From Caenimonas sedimenti (lineage in GTDB: Bacteria; Pseudomonadota; Gammaproteobacteria; Burkholderiales; Burkholderiaceae_C), in assembly GCF_007833165.1 (NCBI RefSeq), contig NZ_VOBQ01000002.1, forward strand, positions 310,001 through 374,000: 64,000 nt of DNA, given 5' to 3'. The notes beneath the pieces are model-generated. The model did not search any database, was not told the DNA's origin, and worked only from the letters and a program-made list of their open reading frames with translations. A program made the position numbers and the translations under genes. Of the stretch, positions 40,917-48,607 are shown piece after piece. Positions within the stretch are counted from its first letter, which is position 1. Every line of letters starts with the position of its first letter.

Positions 40917-42032
40917 ATGGTCAATGGCGGTCAGTTGGAGGGTCCTTTCCTGCTGGCCCAGGTGCGCGACTGGGCGCGCGAGCTTGGATTTTCCCAAATC
41001 GGGGTCGCGGGCGTCGATCTTTCGTCGGCGGAGCCCGGCCTGCTTGCCTGGCTGGCTAACGGCTTTCATGGCGAGATGGACTACATGGCACGCCACGGAG
41101 TTCGCCGCGCCCGCCCCGCCGAACTGGTGCCGGGCACCGTGAGCGTGATTACCGCACGGATGGATTACCTCCCGGCCACAACGCCGGAAGGCTGGCAGGC
41201 CATCGAATTCGAGCGATTGCAAAGATCCGGTGAAGCCATCGTGTCGCTTTACGCGCGCGGCCGGGATTATCACAAGGTGCTGCGCGCGCGGCTGCAGGCC
41301 CTGAGCGAGCGCATGGCGGCGGCGCTCGGCCCCTTCGGCCATCGCGTGTTCACGGATTCCGCACCGGTGCTCGAAGTGGAACTGGCGGCGCGCAGCGGCC
41401 AGGGCTGGCGGGGCAGGCATACCCTGGTGCTGAACCGGGAGGGCGGCTCGATGTTCTTCCTGGGCGAGATCTATGTGGATCTGGCGCTGCCCGTGACGGA
41501 AACCGTCGCCGACCACTGCGGTACCTGCGCGGCCTGCATCGCGGTCTGCCCCACGCAGGCCATCGTCGCCCCCTATCGGCTCGATGCGCGCCGCTGCATC
41601 TCGTACCTGACCATCGAACATGCCGGGCCCATCCCGGCTGAATTGCGGCCGCTGATGGGCAACCGCATCTACGGCTGCGACGATTGCCAGCTCGCCTGCC
41701 CCTGGAACAAGTTCGCCGCCACTTCGCCGCTGCCCGATTTCGAAGCGCGGCCCGGCCTGGCCGGCGCATCGCTGGTGGAGCTCTTCGCCTGGACCGAGGA
41801 GGAATTCCTGCGTCGCACGGAAGGAAGCCCCATCCGCCGCATCGGCCATGAACGCTGGTTGCGCAACATCGCGGTGGCACTCGGCAATGCCTTGCGGGCG
41901 GGTGGTGGCTATGACGTGCGGCAGGCGTTGCAGGCGCGCGCCGGGCACCCCAGCACGCTCGTGCGGGAGCACGTGGTGTGGGCGCTAGCGCAACAGCCCG
42001 AGAGCGAACGGCAGGCTCAGCACGCCCAGTAG
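40917..42032 (+). CDS. queG: epoxyqueuosine reductase
   Basis: 371 residues. It performs the last step of queuosine formation, reducing epoxyqueuosine in tRNA with a cobalamin cofactor and two [4Fe-4S] clusters. The clusters are CGTCAACIAVCP and CDDCQLACPWNKF. Family segments DYMARHGVRRARPAELVPG and RYHK-like RDYHKVLRARL are present. The last 48 bp overlap the converging AEC transporter gene; the C-terminal tail is therefore read from DNA that also codes on the other strand. Confidence 0.94.
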   Translation: MVNGGQLEGPFLLAQVRDWARELGFSQIGVAGVDLSSAEPGLLAWLANGFHGEMDYMARHGVRRARPAELVPGTVSVITARMDYLPATTPEGWQAIEFERLQRSGEAIVSLYARGRDYHKVLRARLQALSERMAAALGPFGHRVFTDSAPVLEVELAARSGQGWRGRHTLVLNREGGSMFFLGEIYVDLALPVTETVADHCGTCAACIAVCPTQAIVAPYRLDARRCISYLTIEHAGPIPAELRPLMGNRIYGCDDCQLACPWNKFAATSPLPDFEARPGLAGASLVELFAWTEEEFLRRTEGSPIRRIGHERWLRNIAVALGNALRAGGGYDVRQALQARAGHPSTLVREHVVWALAQQPESERQAQHAQ

Positions 42033-42890
42033 CGTCGACAGGGTCACGAGCCCGGCGACATAGGCGCCGTTGTAGCCCATGCGTGCGGCCAGCACGTAGC
42101 AGCTCGAGGCCGTGGGCAGCGCAGAGAAGGTCAGCAGGATGGTGGTCTGCGCGGCGTCCAGCCGCAGCACCATCGCCCAGCCCCAGCCCGCCAGCGGCAA
42201 CAACAGGTGACGGATCACCAGCAAGCCCGTGGTCAATGCCTTCTGCTGAGCGAGCGTGGCGAACTTCATGCCGGCGCCGGCGGCCAGCAGGCCCAGCGCG
42301 AGCGACGCCGCACCGATGCGGTTGAGCGTCGGGTCCATGAATTCCGGGACCCGGAAGCCCACCAGATTGGCCGTCATGCCCAGGGCCGTGGCGATGATCA
42401 GCGGATTGCGCACCAGCGCCCGCACGAAGCCCACGTTGCCGTGCCGGGCCATCGGCCACACGGCGCCGACGTTGAGCAGCGGAACGCACACGCCGATGAG
42501 CACGGCGATCATCAGCAGCCCCTGGGCCCCGGCCAGGCGTTCGGCCAGGGCCAGCGCGATGTAGGAATTGAAGCGGAACGCCACCTGCGCGCTGCCGGCA
42601 TGCTCGCGCCGGTCGATCTGTTTCCCGAGCCATGGCAGCCACGGCAGGCTGTAGGCGAGGGCGATGCCGGAGAGCCCGAGCAGCAGGCCGGCGGCGATCA
42701 GGCTCGAAGCCGCACCAAGATCGAGCGGCGTGCGCACGATCGACTGGAACAGCAGCACCGGGAAGAGAAAGTAGTAGACCAGGCTCTCGACCTGTTCCCA
42801 GACCGTGCGGTCGAGCGCGGTGTAGCGGCAAACGAGATAGCCGCACAGGATCAGCGAGAAATCGGGGAAGAGCAGCTGGGCGAAGTACAC
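41985..42890 (-). CDS. AEC family transporter (auxin efflux carrier-like)
   Basis: 301 residues with ten predicted helices. The GTG start at 42890 places the first helix at the N-terminus (YFAQLLFPDFSLILCGYLVC). AEC features: AFRFNSYIALALAERLAG, NPLIIATALGMTANLVGF, and PTASSCYVLAARMGYNGAYVAG. In bacteria such carriers move small carboxylates such as malate or malonate. A TATTCT element lies 7 bp before the GTG. The gene ends 48 bp inside queG. Confidence 0.87.
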   Translation of the reverse strand: MYFAQLLFPDFSLILCGYLVCRYTALDRTVWEQVESLVYYFLFPVLLFQSIVRTPLDLGAASSLIAAGLLLGLSGIALAYSLPWLPWLGKQIDRREHAGSAQVAFRFNSYIALALAERLAGAQGLLMIAVLIGVCVPLLNVGAVWPMARHGNVGFVRALVRNPLIIATALGMTANLVGFRVPEFMDPTLNRIGAASLALGLLAAGAGMKFATLAQQKALTTGLLVIRHLLLPLAGWGWAMVLRLDAAQTTILLTFSALPTASSCYVLAARMGYNGAYVAGLVTLSTLLGVLSLPFALGLLR

Positions 42891-43019
42891 GCGCCGGAGA
42901 ATAGCCGACGGCCCGCCCCGACTCGGGCTAACCCTTATGTGAAATCCACAAACGCGGGCGCATTTTCTGCACTTAGGATGCGCGGTCCCTTCCGCATCCA
43001 TGTCCTCAAGGAGAACTCA

Positions 43020-43991
43020 ATGAAACGCCGCACCTGGATCTCTCTCGCCTCGGGCGTGCTGGCGCTTGCCGCCGCGCCCGCCTTCGCGCAGGGCTTTCCC
43101 AACAAGCCGGTCAAGCTGCAGGTGCCCTTCGCACCGGGCGGCACCACGGACATCATCGCGCGCGTCATGTCGGAGCCGCTGGGCAAGGCATTGGGCCAGC
43201 CGGTCGTCATCGAGAACAAGGCCGGCGGCGGCGGCGTGATCGGCGCGCTGGAAACCGTGCGCTCGGCGCCGGACGGCTATTCGCTGGGCATGGCGACGGT
43301 GTCCACGACGGCGGCCAACCCCGCCATCAACACCAAGATCCCATACAACCCGACCACCGACTTCACGCCGATCATCAACATCGCGGCCACGCCCAACCTG
43401 ATCGCGGTGCATCCGAGCTTCCCCGCCAAGGACTACAAGACCTTCCTCGAGGTGCTGAAGAAGAATCCGGGCCGTTATTCGTATTCATCGTCGGGCACGG
43501 GCGGCATCGGCCACCTGCAGATGGAGCTGTACAAGAGCCTGTCCGGCACCTTCGTCACGCACATCCCCTACCGCGGCGCGGGCCCCGCACTCAACGACAC
43601 CGTCGCGGGCCAGGTGCCGATGATTTTCGACAACATCCCCTCGGCCCTGCCCTTCATCAAGGACGGCCGCCTGATCGCCATCGTGGTGGCCGCGCCGCAG
43701 CGCCTGAAGGAACTGCCGAACGTGCCGACCTTCAAGGAAGTGGGCCTGGAGCCGGTGAACCGCATGGCCTACTACGGGATCCTCGGTCCCAAGGGCTTGC
43801 CGAAGGAGGTCGTCGACAAGGTCCATGGAGCCACGAGGAAGGCGCTCGAAGATCCGGCCGTGCGCAAGCGCATCGAGGACACCGGCTCCATCATCGTCGG
43901 CAACACGCCCGAGCAGTTCACGCAGCAGATCAAGGCCGAGTACGAGGTGTACAAGAAGGTCGTGGACTCCGCCAAACTGAAGCTCGACTAG
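43020..43991 (+). CDS. Bug/TctC-family tripartite tricarboxylate transporter binding protein
   Basis: 323 residues. The signal peptide ends near AAPAFAQG; FPNKPVKLQVPFAPGGTTDIIAR is the usual start of the mature Bug fold, with KAGGGGVIGA and the Asp-rich ligand loop further on (IFDNIPSALPFI). Bug proteins bind carboxylates in the periplasm for TctAB, but no TctA/TctB gene is present. AAGGAG lies ahead of the ATG. xerD starts 2 bp after the stop. Confidence 0.94.
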   Translation: MKRRTWISLASGVLALAAAPAFAQGFPNKPVKLQVPFAPGGTTDIIARVMSEPLGKALGQPVVIENKAGGGGVIGALETVRSAPDGYSLGMATVSTTAANPAINTKIPYNPTTDFTPIINIAATPNLIAVHPSFPAKDYKTFLEVLKKNPGRYSYSSSGTGGIGHLQMELYKSLSGTFVTHIPYRGAGPALNDTVAGQVPMIFDNIPSALPFIKDGRLIAIVVAAPQRLKELPNVPTFKEVGLEPVNRMAYYGILGPKGLPKEVVDKVHGATRKALEDPAVRKRIEDTGSIIVGNTPEQFTQQIKAEYEVYKKVVDSAKLKLD

Positions 43992-43993
43992 CT

Positions 43994-44878
43994 TTGAGCG
44001 AGAGCGTCGACAGCTTCATCGACGCCCTGTGGCTGGAGGAGGGGCTGGCCAGGAACACCCTGGCCGCCTACCGGCGCGACCTGGAGCTGCTCGAGCGCTG
44101 GCTGGCCGCCACGCACGAGCGGCCGCTGGTGGGCGCAGGCGAGGCCGACCTCCATGCCTACTTCGCCGCGCGCCACGCGGGCAGCCGGCCCACGTCGGCG
44201 AACCGCCGGCTCACCGTTTTCAAGCGCTACTTCCGTTGGGCCCTGCGCGAGCGGCTGCTGACCGTCGACCCGACGCTCAAGCTGCAGTCGGCCAAGCAGC
44301 CGCTGCGCGTGCCGAAGACACTGACCGAGTCGCAGGTGGAGCTGCTGCTCGGTGCGCCCGATGTCGACGTGCCCCTGGGCCTGCGCGACCGCACCATGCT
44401 GGAGCTGATGTATGCCAGCGGCCTGCGGGTGAGTGAGCTCGTCGGGTTGAAGACTTTCGCGGTGGGCATGAACGAAGGCGTGCTGCGTGTCATGGGCAAG
44501 GGCAGCAAGGAGCGCCTCGTCCCCTTCGGTGAAGTCGCGCGCGACTGGATCGCCCGTTATCTGGCCGAAGCGCGATCGCAGATCCTGTCCGGCCAGCAGA
44601 CCGACGACCTGTTCGTGACTTCGCGCGGCCACAGCATGACCCGCGCCATGTTCTGGCTCATCGTGAAGAAGCATGCGGCACGCGCCGGCATCACCGCGCC
44701 GCTGTCGCCGCACACGCTGCGCCATGCCTTCGCGACCCACCTGCTGAACCATGGCGCGGACCTGCGCGCCGTGCAGATGCTGCTGGGCCATGCGGACATC
44801 TCCACCACCACCATCTATACCCACGTGGCCCGAGAGCGGTTGAAGGCGCTGCATGCTAGGCACCATCCGCGCGGTTGA
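43994..44878 (+). CDS. xerD: site-specific tyrosine recombinase XerD
   Basis: 294 residues with a TTG start two bases after the Bug stop. The N-terminal SAM-like domain (SFIDALWLEEGLARNTLAAYRRDL) matches XerD. Catalytic residues: Arg in ASGLRVSELVGL, Lys in VMGKGSKERLVP, His/Arg in SPHTLRHAFATH, His in LLGHADISTT, and the nucleophile Tyr in IYTHVA. With XerC it resolves chromosome dimers at dif. Its place between two Bug genes is unusual; no dif-like site was looked for beyond this window. Confidence 0.95.
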   Translation: MSESVDSFIDALWLEEGLARNTLAAYRRDLELLERWLAATHERPLVGAGEADLHAYFAARHAGSRPTSANRRLTVFKRYFRWALRERLLTVDPTLKLQSAKQPLRVPKTLTESQVELLLGAPDVDVPLGLRDRTMLELMYASGLRVSELVGLKTFAVGMNEGVLRVMGKGSKERLVPFGEVARDWIARYLAEARSQILSGQQTDDLFVTSRGHSMTRAMFWLIVKKHAARAGITAPLSPHTLRHAFATHLLNHGADLRAVQMLLGHADISTTTIYTHVARERLKALHARHHPRG

Positions 44879-44884
44879 GATAAT
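44879..44884 (+). promoter_or_regulatory. -10 element for the second Bug gene
   Basis: GATAAT overlapping the xerD stop, followed by CTCTTTCC, 25 bp before the TTG start. Confidence 0.4.
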
Positions 44885-44908
44885 CTCTTTCCCCGAAGGA
44901 GACATGTT

Positions 44909-45868
44909 TTGAAGAAGTTCGTCGTGATGCTGGCCCTGGCCGGCGCGGCCGGCCTCGCGCTGGCCCAGGCTTATCCCACCAAACCCATCCGCCTGATCGT
45001 CGGCTTCCCGCCGGGCGGCGGCATCGATTTCACCGCCCGCACGGTGCAGCACCCGTTGCAGGAGGCGCTGAAGCAGCAAGTCGTGATGGAGTACAAGCCG
45101 GGCGCTGGCGGCATGCTCGCGGCGGGTGAACTCACCCGTGCCGCGCCGGACGGCTACACGCTGCTGCTGGCCAACACCGGCCCGTTCGCCATCGCGCCGT
45201 ACCTGCAGGCCAAGCTGCCCTACGACCCGGTCAAGCAGTTCACGTACATCGGCCAGATCAGCCAGGGCAGCTACATCGTCGTGACGCGGCCGGACCATCC
45301 GGCCAAGGACCTGCGCGAGTTCGTCGCCTGGGCCAAGGCCAACGCGGGCAAGGTCAACTACGCGTCGGCGGGCAACGGTACTTCCACCCACCTGAACGGC
45401 GAGCTGATGAACCAGGCCACGGGCCTCGACATGACACATGTCCCGTACAAGGGCAGCGCGCCGGCCGTGCAGGACCTGATCGGCGGCCAGACGCAGGTCC
45501 TGATCGACGCCGGTACCGTGCTGCTGCCGCAGATCAAGGGCGGCAAGCTGAAGGCGCTGGCGGTCACCGGCGCCCGTCGCGATCCGCAGCTGCCCGACGT
45601 GCCCACGGCGCGCGAGCAGGGCCTGCCGGCGCTGGAGTCGGTCGGCTTCCAGGGGCTGGTTGGCCCTGCGGGCATGCCGAAGGAAGTCGTGGACCGGCTC
45701 GCCGCCGAACTCGCCAAGGTGCTGGCGAACCCTGACTTGAAGGCGAAGTTCGCGGTCGCGGGCTCGGAGGTGCATTCGCAGGGCCCGGCGGAGTTCGCTG
45801 CTTTCGTGAAAGGCGACAACGAGAAATGGGCGAAGCTCATCCGCGAACGCAAGTTGCAGCTCGATTGA
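44909..45868 (+). CDS. Bug/TctC-family binding protein with TTG start
   Basis: 319 residues with signal peptide MKKFVVMLALAGAAGLALAQ. Family start YPTKPIRLIVGFPPGGGIDFTAR; later GNGTSTHLNGELMNQATG and HVPYKGSAPAVQDLIGGQ. The TTG at 44909 is seven bases from AAGGAG (44896-44901). An ATG at 44904 is only two bases from it and opens a three-codon frame (ATG TTT TGA) that overlaps the TTG. No membrane components are nearby; the ligand is unknown. Confidence 0.93.
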   Translation: MKKFVVMLALAGAAGLALAQAYPTKPIRLIVGFPPGGGIDFTARTVQHPLQEALKQQVVMEYKPGAGGMLAAGELTRAAPDGYTLLLANTGPFAIAPYLQAKLPYDPVKQFTYIGQISQGSYIVVTRPDHPAKDLREFVAWAKANAGKVNYASAGNGTSTHLNGELMNQATGLDMTHVPYKGSAPAVQDLIGGQTQVLIDAGTVLLPQIKGGKLKALAVTGARRDPQLPDVPTAREQGLPALESVGFQGLVGPAGMPKEVVDRLAAELAKVLANPDLKAKFAVAGSEVHSQGPAEFAAFVKGDNEKWAKLIRERKLQLD

Positions 45869-45881
45869 CCCGGTGGGCCTC

Positions 45882-46853
45882 ATGCATCAGTTGAACCGAC
45901 GCGCGGCGCTGGCCGCACTGGCGGGCGCGGCGCTGCCGCTGCACGCCCAAGGCACCTGGCCCACCCGGCCGGTGCGCATCGTGGTGGCCTATCCGCCCGG
46001 CGGCGTGAGCGACGCGGTGGCGCGGCTGCTGGCCGAGCGCCTGGCCGGCCCGCTGGGCCAGCCGGTCGTGGTGGAGAACAAGGCCGGCGCCAGCGGCACC
46101 ATCGGCATGGATGCGGTCGCGAAGGCGGCGCCCGATGGCCACACGCTGGGCTTCTCGGCGATCAGCCCGCTGGCGTTGAATCCGCACCTGGGCAAGTCGC
46201 CGTTCGATCCGGCGAAGGACATCGTGGCGGTGGCCAGCGTCATGTTCTCGCCGGTCCTGCTGCTGGCCACGCCGGCCACCACCGCCAAGGACTTCCGCGA
46301 GCTGCTGGCCGCGGCGCAGGCGAAGCCGGGCGCGGTGCGCTGGGCAACGTCCGGGCCGGCGTCGCTGGGGCACATCATGCTGGAACAGTTGCAAGCGAGC
46401 GCCAAGGTGCGTATCACGCACGTGCCCTACAAGGGCGGCGGCCAGCAGATCACCGATGCGCTGTCCGGTCAGTTCGAGGTGCTTTCCGTGAACGCGGGCC
46501 CGGCGGTGATGGCGCACCTGAAGGCCGGCAAGTTGCGTGCGCTCGCGGTCGGCGCGCCGGCGCGGCTGGAAGCCTTGCCGCAGGTGCCGACGCTGGCCGA
46601 GCTCGGCCACGCGAGCGCCAACCTCACGTCGCTGTTCGGCGTTTTCGCGCCGGCCGGCACGCCCACGGCCGCGGTGGAGCGCGTCAATGCGGAGATCAAC
46701 AAGCTGCTGGCGCAAGGCGATGTGCGAAGCCGGCTCCTGGCCAGCGACAACGTGCCCACGGGCGGCAGCGCGGCGGAATTCGCGCGGCAGATCGCGGCCG
46801 AGTCCGAAAGCAATGCCCGCATCGTGCAGGCGGCTGGAATCAAGGCGGAGTAG
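45882..46853 (+). CDS. Bug/TctC-family binding protein
   Basis: 323 residues from the ATG at 45882 (a GTG at 45873 is possible; GGTGG could be its ribosome site). The signal segment QLNRRAALAALAGAALPLHAQG is Tat-like. Mature start WPTRPVRIVVAYPPGGVSDAVAR; KAGASGTIGMDAVAKAAPDG and HVPYKGGGQQITDALSGQ follow. It lies 13 bp after the previous Bug stop and is probably co-transcribed. Confidence 0.93.
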   Translation: MHQLNRRAALAALAGAALPLHAQGTWPTRPVRIVVAYPPGGVSDAVARLLAERLAGPLGQPVVVENKAGASGTIGMDAVAKAAPDGHTLGFSAISPLALNPHLGKSPFDPAKDIVAVASVMFSPVLLLATPATTAKDFRELLAAAQAKPGAVRWATSGPASLGHIMLEQLQASAKVRITHVPYKGGGQQITDALSGQFEVLSVNAGPAVMAHLKAGKLRALAVGAPARLEALPQVPTLAELGHASANLTSLFGVFAPAGTPTAAVERVNAEINKLLAQGDVRSRLLASDNVPTGGSAAEFARQIAAESESNARIVQAAGIKAE

Positions 46854-46868
46854 AGGCCGCCGAGAGCG

Positions 46869-47270
46869 CTATTCCCGGTCGAGCGCGCCGCTGGACAATT
46901 GCTCCAGGTACGCGCTGAAGCGCTGCGCGTCCACCTTGCGGAAAACCGCATCCGCGCCCATGGCGCGGCAGCGCGTCTCGACCGCGGGCGTGACGAAGTC
47001 GCTCAGCACGACGACGTGGGCTCGTGGCCGCGCCGTCTTCAGGCGCTGCAGCAGGTTGAAGCCGGTGCCTTCATCGAGCATGAGGTCGACGACCGCCAGC
47101 CCCCAATCGGATTGGCTGCGCTGCAACCAGGCGGTCGCGGCGGTTTCGGTGGCGGCGGTGGCGACGATTTCGAACCCCCCGACAACATCGAACAACTCGG
47201 CCAGGGCCGACTGCATGTTGCGGGAGTCTTCGATGAGGAAAACAGGAATGACTTGGCTGGCGACGATCAT
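46869..47270 (-). CDS. single-domain response regulator (receiver only)
   Basis: 133 residues. Acidic pair in VFLIEDSRNM, phospho-acceptor Asp in LAVVDLMLDEGTG, Ser in VVVLSDFVTP and Lys in DAVFRKVDAQRF. No output domain. It is a paralog of the receiver at 30114-30497, with the same length and spacing. Upstream lie a CACATT-A-AATGTG palindrome (47297-47309) and two CCTACAG boxes. No kinase gene is adjacent. Confidence 0.88.
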   Translation of the reverse strand: MIVASQVIPVFLIEDSRNMQSALAELFDVVGGFEIVATAATETAATAWLQRSQSDWGLAVVDLMLDEGTGFNLLQRLKTARPRAHVVVLSDFVTPAVETRCRAMGADAVFRKVDAQRFSAYLEQLSSGALDRE

Positions 47271-47296
47271 GTACTGCGGTTCGCGGAGTAATGAAT

Positions 47297-47309
47297 CACA
47301 TTAAATGTG
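47297..47309. promoter_or_regulatory. 13-bp palindrome upstream of the receiver gene
   Basis: CACATTAAATGTG: perfect 6-bp arms around one base, 27-39 bp before the start codon at 47270. A candidate operator. Confidence 0.4.
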
Positions 47310-47324
47310 CGTTGCTCGTCCGTC

Positions 47325-47353
47325 TGTAGGTGCAACCGTGCAAATCTGTAGGA
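47325..47353 (-). promoter_or_regulatory. pair of CCTACAG boxes
   Basis: On the minus strand TCCTACAGATTTGCAC (about 47338-47353) and TTGCACCTACAG (47324-47335). The latter 11-mer is identical to the box before the hemerythrin gene and stands at the same distance (about 55 bp) from the start codon. Confidence 0.4.
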
Positions 47354-47390
47354 GCGCTCCGACGAAACGGAGCGTCCGCCGGCCGGTGGA

Positions 47391-47633
47391 TCAGGCGAGC
47401 CGGGGCGCCGGGCGGGGGATGCCGATCCATTGCAGCCCTTCGGCGCGCGCGTAGTCGGCGGCAGCGAGGCGGTCGCGGAACAGGCGGGTGAGACGCAGGA
47501 CGCGATCGGTCGTGCTGCTGCCGGAGCCCGAGCGGATGGACACCGAGCAGGCGTACCAGCCGTTTTCGAGGGCCTTGATGAGCGGCGAGATGAGGTACTT
47601 GCCTGCGGTGATGGCTGGTTCGTGAAAATTCAT
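47391..47633 (-). CDS. conserved small protein of unknown function
   Basis: 80 residues. The ATG at 47633 is chosen: MNFHEPAITAGKYLISPLIKALENGWYACSVSIRSG begins a compact beta/alpha domain, then TDRVLRLTRLFRDRLAAADYARAEGLQWIG. I recall similar short proteins in other Burkholderiales but no function. It lies 54 bp downstream of the 50-residue basic gene on the same strand, in a run that includes a cold-shock gene. Confidence 0.72.
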   Translation of the reverse strand: MNFHEPAITAGKYLISPLIKALENGWYACSVSIRSGSGSSTTDRVLRLTRLFRDRLAAADYARAEGLQWIGIPRPAPRLA

Positions 47634-47687
47634 GGTGCCTTTTATTGTTCTGGTTGTAGGAGGCTGCACGCCGTGGCGCGCCCGCGG

Positions 47688-47840
47688 TCAGTCCGGTGGG
47701 CCGGCGGGGGCGGGGGGCGAAGACGGTTCGGCGGAGGGCGGCGAAGACGGCAGGGTCTTCCTGGTGGCCTTCTCTTCCTTCTTCCGCTTCTTTTCCAGTT
47801 CGCGCTGTCGCTTCTCGTACGAATAGTTCGGCTTCGGCAT
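47688..47840 (-). CDS. 50-residue Lys/Glu-rich protein downstream of cspA
   Basis: MPKPNYSYEKRQRELEKKRKKE then KATRKTLPSSPPSAEPSSPP and a Pro-rich end. The N-terminal half is a highly charged helix; the tail is disordered. AAGGAGACCGC precedes the ATG. Small proteins with the MPKPNY.YEKRQRELEKKRK start are a familiar product in this bacterial group (recalled, not searched). It is 59 bp downstream of the cold-shock gene on the same strand. Confidence 0.7.
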   Translation of the reverse strand: MPKPNYSYEKRQRELEKKRKKEEKATRKTLPSSPPSAEPSSPPAPAGPPD

Positions 47841-47899
47841 GCGGTCTCCTTGGTCTGGATGGTCGTGGGAGCCGGGGCGCGAGGCCCCGGCGCGGGCCG

Positions 47900-48121
47900 T
47901 CAGGCCTGGGCGGCGATCGGGCTGATCGTGGACGCCTGCGGGCCCTTGGCACCCTGCGTCACGGTGAATTGCACGCGGTCGTTCTCGGCCAGGGTCTTGT
48001 AGCCCGTGCTCTGGATCTCGCGGAAGTGGGCGAACAGGTCCTTGCCGCCGTCATCAGGGGTGATGAAGCCGTAGCCCTTGCTTTCGTTGAACCACTTCAC
48101 GGTGCCGGTTTGCGTCGTCAT
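47900..48121 (-). CDS. cold-shock domain protein (CspA family)
   Basis: 73 residues. Both RNA-binding motifs are intact: RNP1 KGYGFITP and RNP2 DLFAHF, with [15 protein letters not shown] at the start. ATG at 48121. The leader is long (about 155 nt if the TATCAT at 48279-48284 is the -10), as for temperature-controlled csp genes. It acts as an RNA chaperone or nucleic-acid-binding regulator. Confidence 0.95.
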   Translation of the reverse strand: MTTQTGTVKWFNESKGYGFITPDDGGKDLFAHFREIQSTGYKTLAENDRVQFTVTQGAKGPQASTISPIAAQA

Positions 48122-48284
48122 GTCGATGCCTTTCAGATGAAAACCGCGCGGCAACACGCCGGCGCGGCGCGTAACGCCAAGAAAATCATCGTTTGGGGGA
48201 TTCGACAGCGACTCCCGGCGAACGGGAGAGGGAGGAGAGACCTACGGAGTGACGGTCTTTGTGACGTCAGGCCTGCGCATGATA
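48122..48284 (-). promoter_or_regulatory. long 5' leader and possible promoter of the cold-shock gene
   Basis: On the minus strand GGTATCATGCGC contains a TATCAT -10-like hexamer (48279-48284). The leader contains a CTCTCCTCCCTCTCCC pyrimidine tract and GC hairpins. A thermosensing role is inferred only from analogy with csp leaders. Confidence 0.35.
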
Positions 48285-48321
48285 CCGCATTGCGGGATGT
48301 GACGCCGGCCCGGCTGGCCAA

Positions 48322-48522
48322 TCAGCAGCACCCGCCGCGGCAGCGGTATTGCCGCGAGCCCGCGAACTGGAACGATTCGAGCGTCGACCGGGGCACGTGC
48401 CTGCTGCAGTGGAAGCAGCTCATGGTCGCGCCCAGCGCGCCGGGGAATTCGGGGGACGAACCCGCCTTCGTCTCGTAGCGCAACCCGCCCGAGCGGATCT
48501 TCGTTTTCACGTCTTGCTTCAT
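48322..48522 (-). CDS. 66-residue cysteine-rich small protein
   Basis: ATG at 48522 (MKQDVKTKIRSGGLRYETKAG). The centre has MSCFHCSRHVPRSTL (CxxC plus His) and the C-terminus QYRCRGGCC, so a zinc-ribbon-like site is likely. GGGCGCCGATG precedes the start with AGGAGG slightly upstream (CAGGAGGGCGCC). Start ATG is divergent from the flavoprotein gene by 85 bp. No known family is recognised. Confidence 0.68.
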   Translation of the reverse strand: MKQDVKTKIRSGGLRYETKAGSSPEFPGALGATMSCFHCSRHVPRSTLESFQFAGSRQYRCRGGCC

Positions 48523-48607
48523 CGGCGCCCTCCTGCCGGAACCCCGGCAGGTTGCAGTATGCGCCCGAAAGTACCCGCCGCATGGACAATCGCGGTCGCG
48601 AAAGATC

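Noticed and set aside
40890-41972. N-terminal extension of TsaE over queG
   Set aside because: queG is supported by two iron-sulfur motifs on the other strand; TsaE of normal length starts at the GTG at 40889.
47355-47376. Terminator CGCTCCG..CGGAGCG between the receiver and the small gene
   Set aside because: The stem is good but no T-run follows on either strand.
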